From NCBI GenBank assembly GCA_965198855.1, contig CBDAPZ010000001.1, positions 1,426,001-1,490,000 of the forward strand: a stretch of DNA of 64,000 bases, in the 5' to 3' direction. Below the pieces are notes generated by a model. That model saw only the letters and a list, made by a program, of their open reading frames with translations, was not told where the DNA came from and did no database searches. This DNA is from BOG-908 sp965198855. GTDB lineage: Bacteria; Pseudomonadota; Alphaproteobacteria; Acetobacterales; Acetobacteraceae. Shown piece after piece: positions 42,882 to 51,570 of this stretch. A program made the position numbers and the translations under genes. Position 1 is the stretch's first letter. Every line of letters begins with the position of its first letter.

Positions 42882-44459
42882 CTACACGGCGTTCAAAGGC
42901 GGGTGCGCAAGCTGTGTCTCGATCAGCGCGACCGTCTCCGCCACGCCGTAAAGCGCCGCGAAGCCGCCGAAACGCGGGCCCTCTGATTGGCCCAGCAGCA
43001 CCTGATACAGGCAGCCGAACCAGTCTTTTAAGCCCTTGAACGGATGCCGCTTGCCGACTTCGTAGACCATGGTCTGTATCGTTTCTGCGTCGGCGGATAT
43101 GTCCATCCCGCGCAGCGTCTCCGCCAGATCGACCAAAGCCGCACGTTCCGTCTCATCCGGTGCGCGGAAACGTTTTTCGGGACGGACGAAATCGCGGTAA
43201 TATAGCACAGCATGGGCCACGAGGCGCGCCAGGAAAGGCTGCGCCTCGGGGGTGGCCTCAGGCGCGTAGCGGCGGATGAAGCCCCACAGAATATCCGGCG
43301 TCTCGGCGTTGATCACGCTCGCAAGGTTGAGCAGCATGCCGAAGGATATGGGGCTGCCAGCGTTGTCCGGGATGCGACCGAGATGGGCGTGCCAGGCCGG
43401 GTTGGCCTGCACAGCGGCCGCATCCTCGGTGCGGGCACGGGCGGCGTTGGCGATATACTCGTCGACCGCACGGGGGATGACGTCAAAAAACAATTTCTTC
43501 GCACGATGTGGCTGGTTGTACATGAACTGACTGAGGCTCTCCGGCGGCGCGTAGCGCAGCCACTCCTCCACCGAGAGCCCATTGCCCTTGCTCTTGCTGA
43601 TCTTCTGGCCGCGCTCATCCAAGAACAGCTCGTAGGTATAGCCGATCGGCGGCTTGGCGCCGAGCACGCGGCATACCTGGCTCGACAATTTCATGCTATC
43701 GATCAAATCCTTGCCGGACATCTCATAATCCACGCCGAGCGCATACCAGCGCATCGCCCAATCGGCCTTCCACTGGCATTTCGCGCCGCCGCCGAGCACC
43801 GAGGTTTCGAACCGCTCGCCCGCCGCGTCAGTCCAGACCACCGTTGCAGCCGCAGGATCAATCTGTTCGATGCGCACCTGCTCGACCACGCCGGTCTTCG
43901 GGTGCACCGGCAGAATGGGCGAGTAGGTGCCGCGACGCTCCGGGCCGAGCGTCGGCAGGATGACGGCGACGATCTCGTCATGCGCTTCGAGAATACGCCT
44001 GAGCGCGGAATCGAACCGGCCGGAGAGGTAGTAGTCGGTGGAAGAGGCGAACTCGTAATCGAATCCGAAACTGTCGAGAAAACCACGCAGCCTGGCATTG
44101 TTGTGTGCGCCAAAAGAATCGTGGGTGCCGAACGGATCGGGGATGCGGGTGAGCGGCTTGCCCAGGTGGCCGATCAGCATCTCGCGGTTCGGCACGTTGT
44201 CCGGCACCTTGCGCAGCCCGTCCATATCGTCGGAAAAGGCGAGCAGGCGAGAGGGCTTGCCGGTGAGCACGGTGTAGGCATTGCGCACCCAGGAGGTGCG
44301 GGCCACTTCCCCGAATGTGCCGATATGCGGCAGGCCGGATGGGCCATATCCGGTCTCGAACAGCATTTCGCGCTTGCCTTGTTCCTCGGCACGCAACGCG
44401 ATCTTTTGCGCTTCCTCGAACGGCCAGGCTTTCGGCAGGGGTGTCTCTAATGCGGTCAT
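42882..44459 (-). CDS. lysK: Lysyl-tRNA synthetase, class I
   Basis: Charges tRNA-Lys. It is the class I type used by archaea and many alphaproteobacteria in place of LysS. The 525-residue protein has the HIGH-type motif GPSGLPHIG at 39-47, the KMSKS-type KISKSKGN at 286-293, and the class I LysRS segment FSDDMDGLRKVP at 75-86. No class II enzyme is seen here. It heads the lysK-mprF-glgX group and is divergent from the helicase gene. Confidence 0.96.
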   Translation of the reverse strand: MTALETPLPKAWPFEEAQKIALRAEEQGKREMLFETGYGPSGLPHIGTFGEVARTSWVRNAYTVLTGKPSRLLAFSDDMDGLRKVPDNVPNREMLIGHLGKPLTRIPDPFGTHDSFGAHNNARLRGFLDSFGFDYEFASSTDYYLSGRFDSALRRILEAHDEIVAVILPTLGPERRGTYSPILPVHPKTGVVEQVRIEQIDPAAATVVWTDAAGERFETSVLGGGAKCQWKADWAMRWYALGVDYEMSGKDLIDSMKLSSQVCRVLGAKPPIGYTYELFLDERGQKISKSKGNGLSVEEWLRYAPPESLSQFMYNQPHRAKKLFFDVIPRAVDEYIANAARARTEDAAAVQANPAWHAHLGRIPDNAGSPISFGMLLNLASVINAETPDILWGFIRRYAPEATPEAQPFLARLVAHAVLYYRDFVRPEKRFRAPDETERAALVDLAETLRGMDISADAETIQTMVYEVGKRHPFKGLKDWFGCLYQVLLGQSEGPRFGGFAALYGVAETVALIETQLAHPPLNAV

Positions 44460-44542
44460 GCCGGCAAACTACAGGGGTGAGATACAATTCGCAAAAACGC
44501 CTGGCCGGCGGTCGTTTGCTGTGACACCTGCTAACTGAACCG

Positions 44543-47320
44543 ATGTCGCCTTCCATCGCCTGCGGATTCGGCCGCGCCGCCATCCTGACCGAGGATGGCG
44601 AGATACTGGTGCTGCCGGCCGAAGAGGCGCGTGCGGCGCTGCGGCGCATGGGGCCGCCGATGCTGGTCCATGCGCCGGCCAGTTTCCGCCGCCTTGGTCT
44701 GCGCAGTGGCGCGCCGGCGCTGGATCTGCTCGAACTCTTCGCCTTCGTGCTGCCTGGCCGGTCGGTGGCGCCAACCCCACGCGGCATGGCCCTGGCGCTC
44801 GACATCGATCCGCCGGAGACCCTCGAAGACGCAGCGGCAATGCTGCCGGACATAGCGACCACCCTGCTGAACCGCCTGCATGCCGGGCGCGGGCTGAAGC
44901 TGAACGAGCATGCAGCCGGGGTCGCCGCCCGCATGGGCCGCGCGGGCTGGCTGTGGGCGCCCTCCGTGCTCAAGGCGCTCGACAGCATCGGCGAAGGGCT
45001 GGACGGCTTTCGTGTCTGGCGCAAATTGCCGCAATGGGAGGAGCAGGCGCCCCCACCGCCGCCCTCCGCCTTTCCGGTCGCCGCAGGCGAGGCCCGCGCC
45101 CGTCTCGCGCGGCTGCTCGGCCCGAGCGCCGAACAGCGACCAGGCCAGGCCGATTATGCCGATGCGGTCAGCACCGCCTTCGCGCCGCGAGAGACGCGCG
45201 GCGATCCGCATGTCGTGCTCGCCGAAGCCGGCACCGGCACCGGGAAGACCCTCGGCTATATCGCGCCCGCGAGCCTGTGGGCGGAGAAGAACCACGGCAC
45301 CGTCTGGATCAGCACGTTTACGAAATTGCTGCAGCGGCAGATCGACGCCGAGCTCATCCGACTGCATCCCGATCCGGCCGAACGCCGCCAGCGTGTGGTG
45401 ATCCGCAAGGGCCGCGAAAACTACCTGTGCCTGCTCAACCTGGAGGATAGCGTCAGCATGGCGCTATCCGGCGGCGGCGGCGTGAACTTGGTGCCGCTCG
45501 GCCTGATCATGCGCTGGGTGCTGACGACGTCGGATGGCGACCTCCAAGGCGGCGACTTGCCCGGCTGGTTCCCCGAGCTGTTCGGCCCGCTCGTCACCGC
45601 CAGCCTCGCGGATCGCCGCGGCGAGTGCATCCACGGCGCCTGCACCCACTACAAGCGCTGTTTTATCGAGCACACCGTTCGCCGCGCCCGCACCGCGGAT
45701 CTGGTGGTGGCCAACCATGCGCTGGTGATGACGCAAGCTGCCTGGCAGGGCTTGGACGACGACACGGTGCCGAGCCGCTACGTGTTCGACGAAGGCCACC
45801 ACGTCTTCGAGGCCGCCGACGGCGCCTTCGCCGCCGAACTCTCCGGATTGGAAGGTGCCGAGCTGCGTCGCTGGCTGCTCGGCGCCGAGCAAGGCCGATC
45901 GCGTGCGCGCGGCCTGAAACGCCGCGTCGACGAATTGGTCGTCGGCAATGCCGCGCTGGAGCCCCCCCTCGATGCGCTGCTACATGCGGCACGGGCTTTG
46001 CCGGGACCGGGCTGGTCGATGCGCCTGACCGAAGAGGCCGGCCCCGAACTCTCGTCACCCGAGTCCGAGCTGAAGAATCCGTTCGAGGCGTTTCTACATG
46101 CCGCCCGCGCACAAATCCTGGCGCGGCTCCCGGGCGACGGCAAACCCGCCGCCCAAGGCAATCTAGAAGCCGAGATGTTCCCGCCCAATGACACGGTGAC
46201 CGCTGCAGCCACGGCCCTGGAACGCGCCCTCGCCCGCATCGCGGAACCGGCACGCACCCTGCTGACCCGCCTGGAAGAAAAGCTCGATGCCGAAGCCGAC
46301 GAACTGGACTCCGTCACCCGCGGCCGCATCGAGGCCGCGTGCCGCTCGCTGCGCCGGCGCTGCCTCGATCGGGTGAACAGCTGGCGAGCCATGCTCGCCG
46401 CCCTCGCCGCCCCGCAGCCGGAACCTGGCGAACGCCCCGCCTATATCTATTTCCTGCGTCTCGACCGCCGCGACAACGCCGACCGCGACATCGCCTTCTG
46501 CCGCCACCATCTCGACCCCACACAGCCCTTCGCCATGACGCTGGTCGCCCCGGCACACGGCCTGCTCATCACCTCGGCAACCCTACGCGACGCCAGCGAC
46601 GATACGGCAGCTGACTGGGAGGCCGCCGAAGCCCGGGTCGGCGCCGGCCACCTGCCCTCGCCGGCGATCCGTGCCGCCGTCGGCAGCCCGTTCGACTATA
46701 CGCGTCAGACACGCGCCTTTGTGGTCAACGATGTTGGCACCGATGTGACCTCTCTCGCCCCCGCCTATCGCGAGCTGTTCCTGGCCGCTGGCGGTGGCGG
46801 GCTCGGCCTGTTCACCGCCATCAGCCGGCTACGCGCCGTGCATGCCCGCATCGCGCCGGAACTGGAGGAAGCCGGCCTGCCGCTCTACGCACAGCATGTC
46901 GACGCGATGGACAACACCACCCTGGTCGACGTCTTCCGCACCGAGATTTCCAGCTGCCTGCTCGGCACCGACGCCATGCGCGACGGTGTGGACGTGCCAG
47001 GCCGAGCCTTGCGCCTGGTGGTGTTCGAGCGCGTGCCCTGGCCGAGGCCGGACATCCTGCACCGCGAACGCCGCATCCATCTCGGCGGCGGCAACCCCTC
47101 TGGCTATGACGACCGGATCGCCCGCCTACGCCTGCGACAAGCCTTCGGCCGCCTCATCCGCACCGCCACCGACCACGGCGTGTTCGTCCTGCTCGATCGG
47201 CGTACGCCAAGCCGGCTGCTCTCCGCGCTCCCGGCGAAGGTGGAACGCGTGGGCCTTGCAGAGGCGGTGGCGCGCACGCGGCAGTTCCTCGCCACGGCAC
47301 CGGACCAAGGCAAGTCTTGA
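44543..47320 (+). CDS. DinG/XPD-family ATP-dependent DNA helicase
   Basis: A 925-residue superfamily 2 5'-3' helicase. Walker A is EAGTGTGKTLGY near residue 231. Cysteines expected to bind the XPD-type Fe-S cluster are spread between ENYLCLLN and GECIHGACTHYKRCF (about 295-375). Motif II is DEGH (VFDEGHHVFEAADGAF) rather than DEAH, and the C-terminal helicase part has LLITSATL, GTDAMRDGVDVPG and RQAFGRLIRTATDHG. The first 180 residues carry an uncharacterised extension. DinG unwinds R-loops and D-loops during repair and replication. Divergent from lysK. Confidence 0.92.
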   Translation: MSPSIACGFGRAAILTEDGEILVLPAEEARAALRRMGPPMLVHAPASFRRLGLRSGAPALDLLELFAFVLPGRSVAPTPRGMALALDIDPPETLEDAAAMLPDIATTLLNRLHAGRGLKLNEHAAGVAARMGRAGWLWAPSVLKALDSIGEGLDGFRVWRKLPQWEEQAPPPPPSAFPVAAGEARARLARLLGPSAEQRPGQADYADAVSTAFAPRETRGDPHVVLAEAGTGTGKTLGYIAPASLWAEKNHGTVWISTFTKLLQRQIDAELIRLHPDPAERRQRVVIRKGRENYLCLLNLEDSVSMALSGGGGVNLVPLGLIMRWVLTTSDGDLQGGDLPGWFPELFGPLVTASLADRRGECIHGACTHYKRCFIEHTVRRARTADLVVANHALVMTQAAWQGLDDDTVPSRYVFDEGHHVFEAADGAFAAELSGLEGAELRRWLLGAEQGRSRARGLKRRVDELVVGNAALEPPLDALLHAARALPGPGWSMRLTEEAGPELSSPESELKNPFEAFLHAARAQILARLPGDGKPAAQGNLEAEMFPPNDTVTAAATALERALARIAEPARTLLTRLEEKLDAEADELDSVTRGRIEAACRSLRRRCLDRVNSWRAMLAALAAPQPEPGERPAYIYFLRLDRRDNADRDIAFCRHHLDPTQPFAMTLVAPAHGLLITSATLRDASDDTAADWEAAEARVGAGHLPSPAIRAAVGSPFDYTRQTRAFVVNDVGTDVTSLAPAYRELFLAAGGGGLGLFTAISRLRAVHARIAPELEEAGLPLYAQHVDAMDNTTLVDVFRTEISSCLLGTDAMRDGVDVPGRALRLVVFERVPWPRPDILHRERRIHLGGGNPSGYDDRIARLRLRQAFGRLIRTATDHGVFVLLDRRTPSRLLSALPAKVERVGLAEAVARTRQFLATAPDQGKS

Positions 47321-47383
47321 CAGGGTTTCCCGCGCCCAGGACGTTGCAAGCGCTAACAACGACAAGAATCCTGAGGAAACCAC

Positions 47384-47872
47384 ATGTATCGCACGCTAAT
47401 GCTGGCCGCTTGCGCGGCCCTGGCACTCACCCAGGCTGCCTACGCCGTCGAGGTGAACGAGACTGTCGACACGTCGGCCTCGCCGAAAGCCGTCTGGACC
47501 CTGGTCGGCAAATTCGAAGGGATCGTGAACTGGCTCCCCGGCGTCGCCAGCAGCCCCGCCGATAAAGGCAGTAAAGTCGGCTCAGTTCGCGTGATCACAC
47601 TGAAGGCGCCCGGCGACCCGACCGTGACCGAAACGCTGACCGCCCATAAAGGCCACAGCTACAGCTACAAGATCGACAAGGTCGACCCGAAAGTGCTGCC
47701 GGTGACGGATTACACCTCGACCATCTCGGTCACCAAGACAGCGACCGGCTCGACCATGACATGGCATGGCAGCTTCACCGCGGCCGGTATGGATGACGCT
47801 GCAGCCTCCAAAGCGGTGAGCGGCCTGTATCGCAGCGGCCTCGATAACGTCAAAACGCTCGTCGAGAAGTAA
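47384..47872 (+). CDS. Secreted SRPBCC (START-like) family protein
   Basis: A 162-residue protein with a signal peptide (MYRTLMLAACAALALTQAAYA) and a polyketide cyclase/START-like domain: EVNETVDTSASPKAVWTLVG, then VNWLPGVASS. SRPBCC proteins bind hydrophobic small ligands; this one is probably periplasmic. A TGGTCGG or similar ligand cue is not identifiable. It lies downstream of the helicase with a ribosome-binding site (GAGGAAA) of its own and is convergent with the Fsr-like gene, with a repeat between them. Confidence 0.85.
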   Translation: MYRTLMLAACAALALTQAAYAVEVNETVDTSASPKAVWTLVGKFEGIVNWLPGVASSPADKGSKVGSVRVITLKAPGDPTVTETLTAHKGHSYSYKIDKVDPKVLPVTDYTSTISVTKTATGSTMTWHGSFTAAGMDDAAASKAVSGLYRSGLDNVKTLVEK

Positions 47873-47876
47873 AAAA

Positions 47877-47978
47877 GGCCAGGGGGCTCTGCCCCCTGGA
47901 CCCCCGCTGGAGGGAGCCCCTCCAGACCTGCATAATTTAAAAGGAACGCAGGTCCAGGGGGCTCCCACTGGCCTTCCT
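47877..47978. repeat. GC-rich palindromic repeat (GGCCAGGGGG type)
   Basis: It opens with the hairpin CCAGGGGGC-tct-GCCCCCTGG and ends with GGTCCAGGGGGCTC...TGGCCTTCC. A further hairpin GGAGGG/CCCTCC and an AT-rich centre lie between. The outer motif matches the element at 7902-8093 and the purK terminator. It separates convergent genes. Confidence 0.65.
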
Positions 47979-47980
47979 TT

Positions 47981-49186
47981 CTACGGCAGCAAGACCGCCA
48001 GCATGCCGAGCACCGGCAGGGCGGCGCATACGTTGAACACCAGGGTGATGCTGGTCCAGTCAGCCAGTTGACCCAGGCCCGCAGCGCCAAGGCCACCCAG
48101 TCCGAAGGCCAGGCCGAACATCAGCCCCGAGACGGTGCCTACGCGACCGGGCAGCAATTCCTGCGCATAGACCACGATCGCCGGGAAAGCCGATGCCAGC
48201 AGCAGCCCGATCGGCACGGTGTCGATCAGCGTGCCGTAGAAGCCGAGATGTGGCAGCAACAAGGTGAACGGCAGCACGCCAAGTATCGATACCCAGATGA
48301 TGCGTTTGCGGCCGATGCGGTCGCCGATCGGGCCGCCGAGCAAGGTGCCGGCGGCGAACGAGGCCAGATAGAGAAATAGGCAGAGTTGCGCGGTATGGAC
48401 GGGCGTATGGAAGCGGTCGATCAGGAAGAAGGTGTAATAATTGCTCATGCTCGCGGTGTAGAAGAACTTCGAGAGCACCAGCACCATCAGCACCGCCATT
48501 CCGATCGCCACGCAACGGCTGCCCAGTGGCTGGGTCGCAGAGTCGCGCTTCGCTGCCGGCGTGCGCAGATTGGCCTTATACCAATGACCAACGCCGCTCA
48601 GCACCCCGACGCCGAGCAGTGCTGCCAAGGCGAACCATGCGACCTTGCCCTGGCCGCCCCCATGGGCAGCTCCGAGCCCGCGCTCTGCCACCACGAAAGC
48701 CGCCAGCAGCGGTCCAAGCGCCGAGCCGGCATTGCCGCCGACCTGGAAGATCGACTGCGCCATGCCGTGCCGTCCGCCGGAGGCCATGCGCGCCACGCGC
48801 GAGCTTTCCGGATGGAAGATCGAAGAGCCGACGCCAACCAGTGCCACCGCGCAAAGCAGGGCCGGGAAGCTGCCGGCCTGTGAGAGGAGCAGCAACCCGG
48901 ATCCGGTGAAGACCATGCCGACAGCCAACGAATAAGGCATCGGATGGCGATCGGTGTAATGGCCCACCATCGGCTGCAGCAGCGAGGCGGTGATCTGGTT
49001 GACCAGGGTGATGGCGCCGATCTGTCCGAAGCTGAGCGAGAATCGCGCCTTCAGAATCGGATAAATGGCCGGCACCAGCGACTGCAGCATGTCGTTCAGC
49101 AGATGCGACAGGCTGATCGCGAGCAGCACGGTCATCACCGTTTGGCCGGCCCGCGTTGCGGCCTTGTTCGGGAGAACCGCCGGCAT
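47981..49186 (-). CDS. MFS exporter, fosmidomycin-resistance (Fsr) type
   Basis: A 401-residue major facilitator with 12 helices. The first helix region LLAISLSHLLNDMLQSLVPAIYPILK is the hallmark of Fsr-like transporters (quoted in part: SHLLNDMLQSLVPAIYP). The loop GTLLGGPIGDRIGRKR is the MFS motif A copy between helices. Fsr exports fosmidomycin; natural substrates are unknown. ATG 49186 (MPAVLPNKAATRAG) is preferred over 49258. Confidence 0.88.
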   Translation of the reverse strand: MPAVLPNKAATRAGQTVMTVLLAISLSHLLNDMLQSLVPAIYPILKARFSLSFGQIGAITLVNQITASLLQPMVGHYTDRHPMPYSLAVGMVFTGSGLLLLSQAGSFPALLCAVALVGVGSSIFHPESSRVARMASGGRHGMAQSIFQVGGNAGSALGPLLAAFVVAERGLGAAHGGGQGKVAWFALAALLGVGVLSGVGHWYKANLRTPAAKRDSATQPLGSRCVAIGMAVLMVLVLSKFFYTASMSNYYTFFLIDRFHTPVHTAQLCLFLYLASFAAGTLLGGPIGDRIGRKRIIWVSILGVLPFTLLLPHLGFYGTLIDTVPIGLLLASAFPAIVVYAQELLPGRVGTVSGLMFGLAFGLGGLGAAGLGQLADWTSITLVFNVCAALPVLGMLAVLLP

Positions 49187-49398
49187 GTCCGGCTGGGTAA
49201 GGGCCTGGCTCAAGGTTATGCTGCTCCGCACCACAGAAGAAGACGTCGTTCCCTGCAATCGGCGTCTGGAACACGGCCGTCAATGCCGGCGGCGCGCACG
49301 TAGCGTATGTTCATGACAGGGTTGCGCCGATGCCGGGACAAGTGGAAAGACGTGCGCATTCGCGGCGTTGCGGCAACGACGCCGATGGGGAGCGATGC

Positions 49399-49974
49399 AT
49401 GGCGAACGAGTGGGCGCGCAAGGTTGGCCAGATGCTGCGGAACGTGCGTCCCGGCCTGGGTTCACTGGCAATGAGCCGTCTGGATCTGCCGCGCGGCCGC
49501 ATGTCGATCACCAGCCCGGCCTTCGAGGATGGCGGCACGATCCCCGATCGCTACACCCAGGATGGCGAAGCGCTGTTCCCGCCGCTGGAATTTCATAACG
49601 TGCCGGAGGGGACGAAATCCCTGGCATTGATCATCGAGGATGCAGACGCACCGTTTCCGCGCCCGCTGGTGCATGCAGTACTGCATTCCATCCCTCCCAG
49701 CCTTTCCGGCATCCAGGAAGGCGGTTTGGGCATGAAGCAAGTGCGTGCCTCTCCACTGGGGTTCCGCGTCGGCCGCAACTCCATGGCGCGCCCGGGGTGG
49801 ATGGCGCCCTCGCCCATTCCCGGCCACGGGCCGCATCGCTACGCATTCCAGCTTTTGGCTGCCGACATCGTCCCGAGCTTCACGAGCCCTCCCGGCCGCG
49901 GCCAGGTATTACGCGCGCTGAAAGGCAATTTGCTGGCGGCGGCGCGCGTGATTGGCGTTTACCAACGGCTCTAG
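49399..49974 (+). CDS. YbhB/YbcL (Raf kinase inhibitor-like, PEBP) family protein
   Basis: A 191-residue cytosolic protein of the PEBP fold. The conserved core is ITSPAFEDGGTIPDRYTQDG, then PPLEFHNVPEGTKSLALIIEDADAP and the GHGPHRYAFQLLA motif, all usual for YbhB/YbcL. Function in bacteria is unclear. About 35 residues precede the core. ATG 49399 behind GGGGAGCG is preferred over 49330. Confidence 0.88.
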   Translation: MANEWARKVGQMLRNVRPGLGSLAMSRLDLPRGRMSITSPAFEDGGTIPDRYTQDGEALFPPLEFHNVPEGTKSLALIIEDADAPFPRPLVHAVLHSIPPSLSGIQEGGLGMKQVRASPLGFRVGRNSMARPGWMAPSPIPGHGPHRYAFQLLAADIVPSFTSPPGRGQVLRALKGNLLAAARVIGVYQRL

Positions 49975-50393
49975 ACCGCCGGACGCCCCAGCGCAGTGGT
50001 TGTCAAAAGCCGAAGACACCGAGAAACGTAGCTTTTTGCGAGGCTAGCAAGGAGGGCGATGCGTCGCCGGTCTTTTCGGCGACGATCGCAAGGCCAAGCG
50101 TCACGCTTCATCAGATCGCATGACGGATGGTGTCTTCAGACTATGCCAGCGCTTGCGGGTAAGTCTGCCATGTCTTTCCCGACATGCACGGAAGCAGTGA
50201 GACAGACGATCAGATCTTCGATCGTCATCTATCTAGATCGCCAGGGTGGGTCGACGTTGCTCCCTGGTGAGGTCCGTCAACGGGAAACGCGCCAGAACTA
50301 TACTGCCAAACCCATACATAAAAGATTCAGACGCCGCGTATCCTTCACGCAGGAGCATCGCACGCCGCGCTTCGGCGTTTCCCGGCCGCACGC
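49975..50393. other. Gene-free stretch upstream of rpmE
   Basis: About 420 bp before the rpmE promoter hold no credible gene. Open frames here lack a ribosome-binding site and protein-like composition. There is a hairpin with arms CGTCGCCG and CGGCGACG (about 50061-50085) and another with CCAGGG and CCCTGG (about 50242-50266). Either could be a terminator or a small RNA structure, but nothing specific can be claimed. Confidence 0.4.
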
Positions 50394-50422
50394 TTGAAAG
50401 CCGGCTCTGGCCCGCATATACA
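50394..50422 (+). promoter_or_regulatory. Sigma-70-type promoter of rpmE
   Basis: TTGAAA (50394-50399), a 17-base spacer and TATACA (50417-50422). This is the best housekeeping promoter match seen in the window. It would start transcription about 50 bases before the rpmE ATG. Confidence 0.6.
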
Positions 50423-50479
50423 CGGCCCCTTCGCGCACCCGGTCGGCATCGGGCGCGCCAATCTTGTTGAGAGGCCACC

Positions 50480-50710
50480 ATGAAGCCCGGCATCCACCCA
50501 GACTACCACGACATCACCGTCATCATGACGGACGGCACCACCTATCAAACACGCTCCTGCATGGGTAAGTCCGGCGACACCATCCGCCTGGACATCGATC
50601 CGAAATCCCATCCGGCATGGACCGGCGTGCAGCGTATGATGGATACCGGCGGCCAGGTAGCCAAGTTCAACAAGAAATTCGCCGGCCTCGGCACCAAGAA
50701 GACCGATTGA
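50480..50710 (+). CDS. rpmE: Ribosomal protein bL31
   Basis: A 76-residue large-subunit ribosomal protein. It has the alphaproteobacterial bL31 pattern HPDYHDITVIMTDGTTYQTRS and DIDPKSHPAWTG, and ends in a Lys-rich tail. Only one cysteine is present, so the zinc-binding CxxC pair of the C+ type is missing, as is common in this class. GAGAGG ribosome-binding site, own promoter and terminator. Confidence 0.95.
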   Translation: MKPGIHPDYHDITVIMTDGTTYQTRSCMGKSGDTIRLDIDPKSHPAWTGVQRMMDTGGQVAKFNKKFAGLGTKKTD

Positions 50711-50730
50711 AAAAGGCTGACTGATTTTCG

Positions 50731-50753
50731 GCGGCGGCTCTTGAAGCCGCCGC
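50731..50753 (+). terminator. Terminator of rpmE
   Basis: Arms GCGGCGGCT (50731-50739) and AGCCGCCGC (50745-50753) around CTTGA, 20 bases after the stop codon. The T tract is weak. Confidence 0.6.
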
Positions 50754-50847
50754 TCCTGAAACCAAAATCCTGCATCGTTCGGGGCGCCCATTTGGGGTCC
50801 CGGGGCCTGACAGGGTCGGCATCACATGGTGCGGCCCGTGACACATC

Positions 50848-50869
50848 AACCTTGCTGTTGCAGGAGGTT
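50848..50869 (+). promoter_or_regulatory. ROSE-like RNA thermometer hairpin of hsp20
   Basis: In the leader, AACCTTGCT (50848-50856) pairs with AGGAGGTT (50862-50869) around the loop GTTGC. The G of TTGCT is left bulged, and the AGGAGG ribosome-binding site is closed inside the stem. This is the arrangement of ROSE elements, where a U(U/C)GCU strand opposes the Shine-Dalgarno. Other GC-rich hairpins lie upstream (50775-50840), as usual for ROSE leaders. The hsp20 ATG is eight bases downstream. Confidence 0.75.
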
Positions 50870-50877
50870 CTCATACC

Positions 50878-51348
50878 ATGACGTACGATTTCGCACCCCT
50901 TTTCCGTACCGCGATCGGCTTCGACCGTCTCGCGCGCCTGGTGGACACCGCAGCCGAAGCTGCCGCTACCCCAACCTATCCTCCCTACAACATCGAGAAG
51001 ATAGGCGAGGATGCCTATCACCTGACCATGGCGATCGCCGGCTTCGGACCGGAGCACCTCGAGCTCGTGGTGAAAGACAACACGCTCGTTGTTTCCGGCC
51101 GCGTCCCTGAGGAAGCGACGAAGACCGAAGTGCTGCATCGTGGCATTGCCGGCCGCGCGTTCGAGCGCCGGTTCGTGCTTGCCGATCATATCGTGGTCGA
51201 TGGTGCAGAGCTGAAGAACGGCCTGCTCTCGGTCGGACTCAAGCGCGTCGTGCCCGAGGCACTAAAGCCACGGAAGATCGTCATCGGCGGCGGCACGTCG
51301 CCGTCCATCGCCAATGACAGCGCGGTGGTCGAACACAAAGCGGCCTAA
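50878..51348 (+). CDS. Small heat-shock protein, Hsp20 (IbpA-like)
   Basis: A 156-residue alpha-crystallin-type chaperone that holds unfolding proteins. The N-terminus TYDFAPLFRTAIGFDRLARLVD is the IbpA/HspA class A pattern of alphaproteobacteria, and YPPYNIEKIGEDAYHLTMAI and AGRAFERRFVLADH mark the alpha-crystallin domain. The C-terminal motif is KPRKIVI. Its leader carries a ROSE-like thermometer, so heat should release translation. A strong hairpin terminator follows. Confidence 0.95.
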   Translation: MTYDFAPLFRTAIGFDRLARLVDTAAEAAATPTYPPYNIEKIGEDAYHLTMAIAGFGPEHLELVVKDNTLVVSGRVPEEATKTEVLHRGIAGRAFERRFVLADHIVVDGAELKNGLLSVGLKRVVPEALKPRKIVIGGGTSPSIANDSAVVEHKAA

Positions 51349-51364
51349 AACCGTGCAGGGGATC

Positions 51365-51390
51365 AAGGGGGACAGGCTTCTGTCCCCCTT
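51365..51390 (+). terminator. Terminator of hsp20
   Basis: Perfect arms AAGGGGGACAG (51365-51375) and CTGTCCCCCTT (51380-51390) around GCTT, followed by a T-rich tract. It is related to the hairpin after htpG. Confidence 0.8.
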
Positions 51391-51570
51391 GTCTTTTGTT
51401 TTTCCTCTGTCTTCCAGCCGAGCTCAATAATCCTTCAATCTGTGCCGCGGATGTACTCGCCGCCGCGTGTCGGTGCCGCTATATGTCACGCCGGGTATGG
51501 TGCCATCACCTCGCCCCGGCTTTTTGTGACCTCGGCACGGCTGTATCGTTCAGATGAAAAGGGAATTTTT

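Noticed and set aside
44543..47320. Helicase taken as a defence-system protein
   Set aside because: It is flanked by housekeeping genes and has ordinary DinG/XPD features; no partner defence genes are nearby.
50059..50397. A 112-residue open frame upstream of rpmE
   Set aside because: It has no ribosome-binding site and spans a hairpin; composition is not protein-like.
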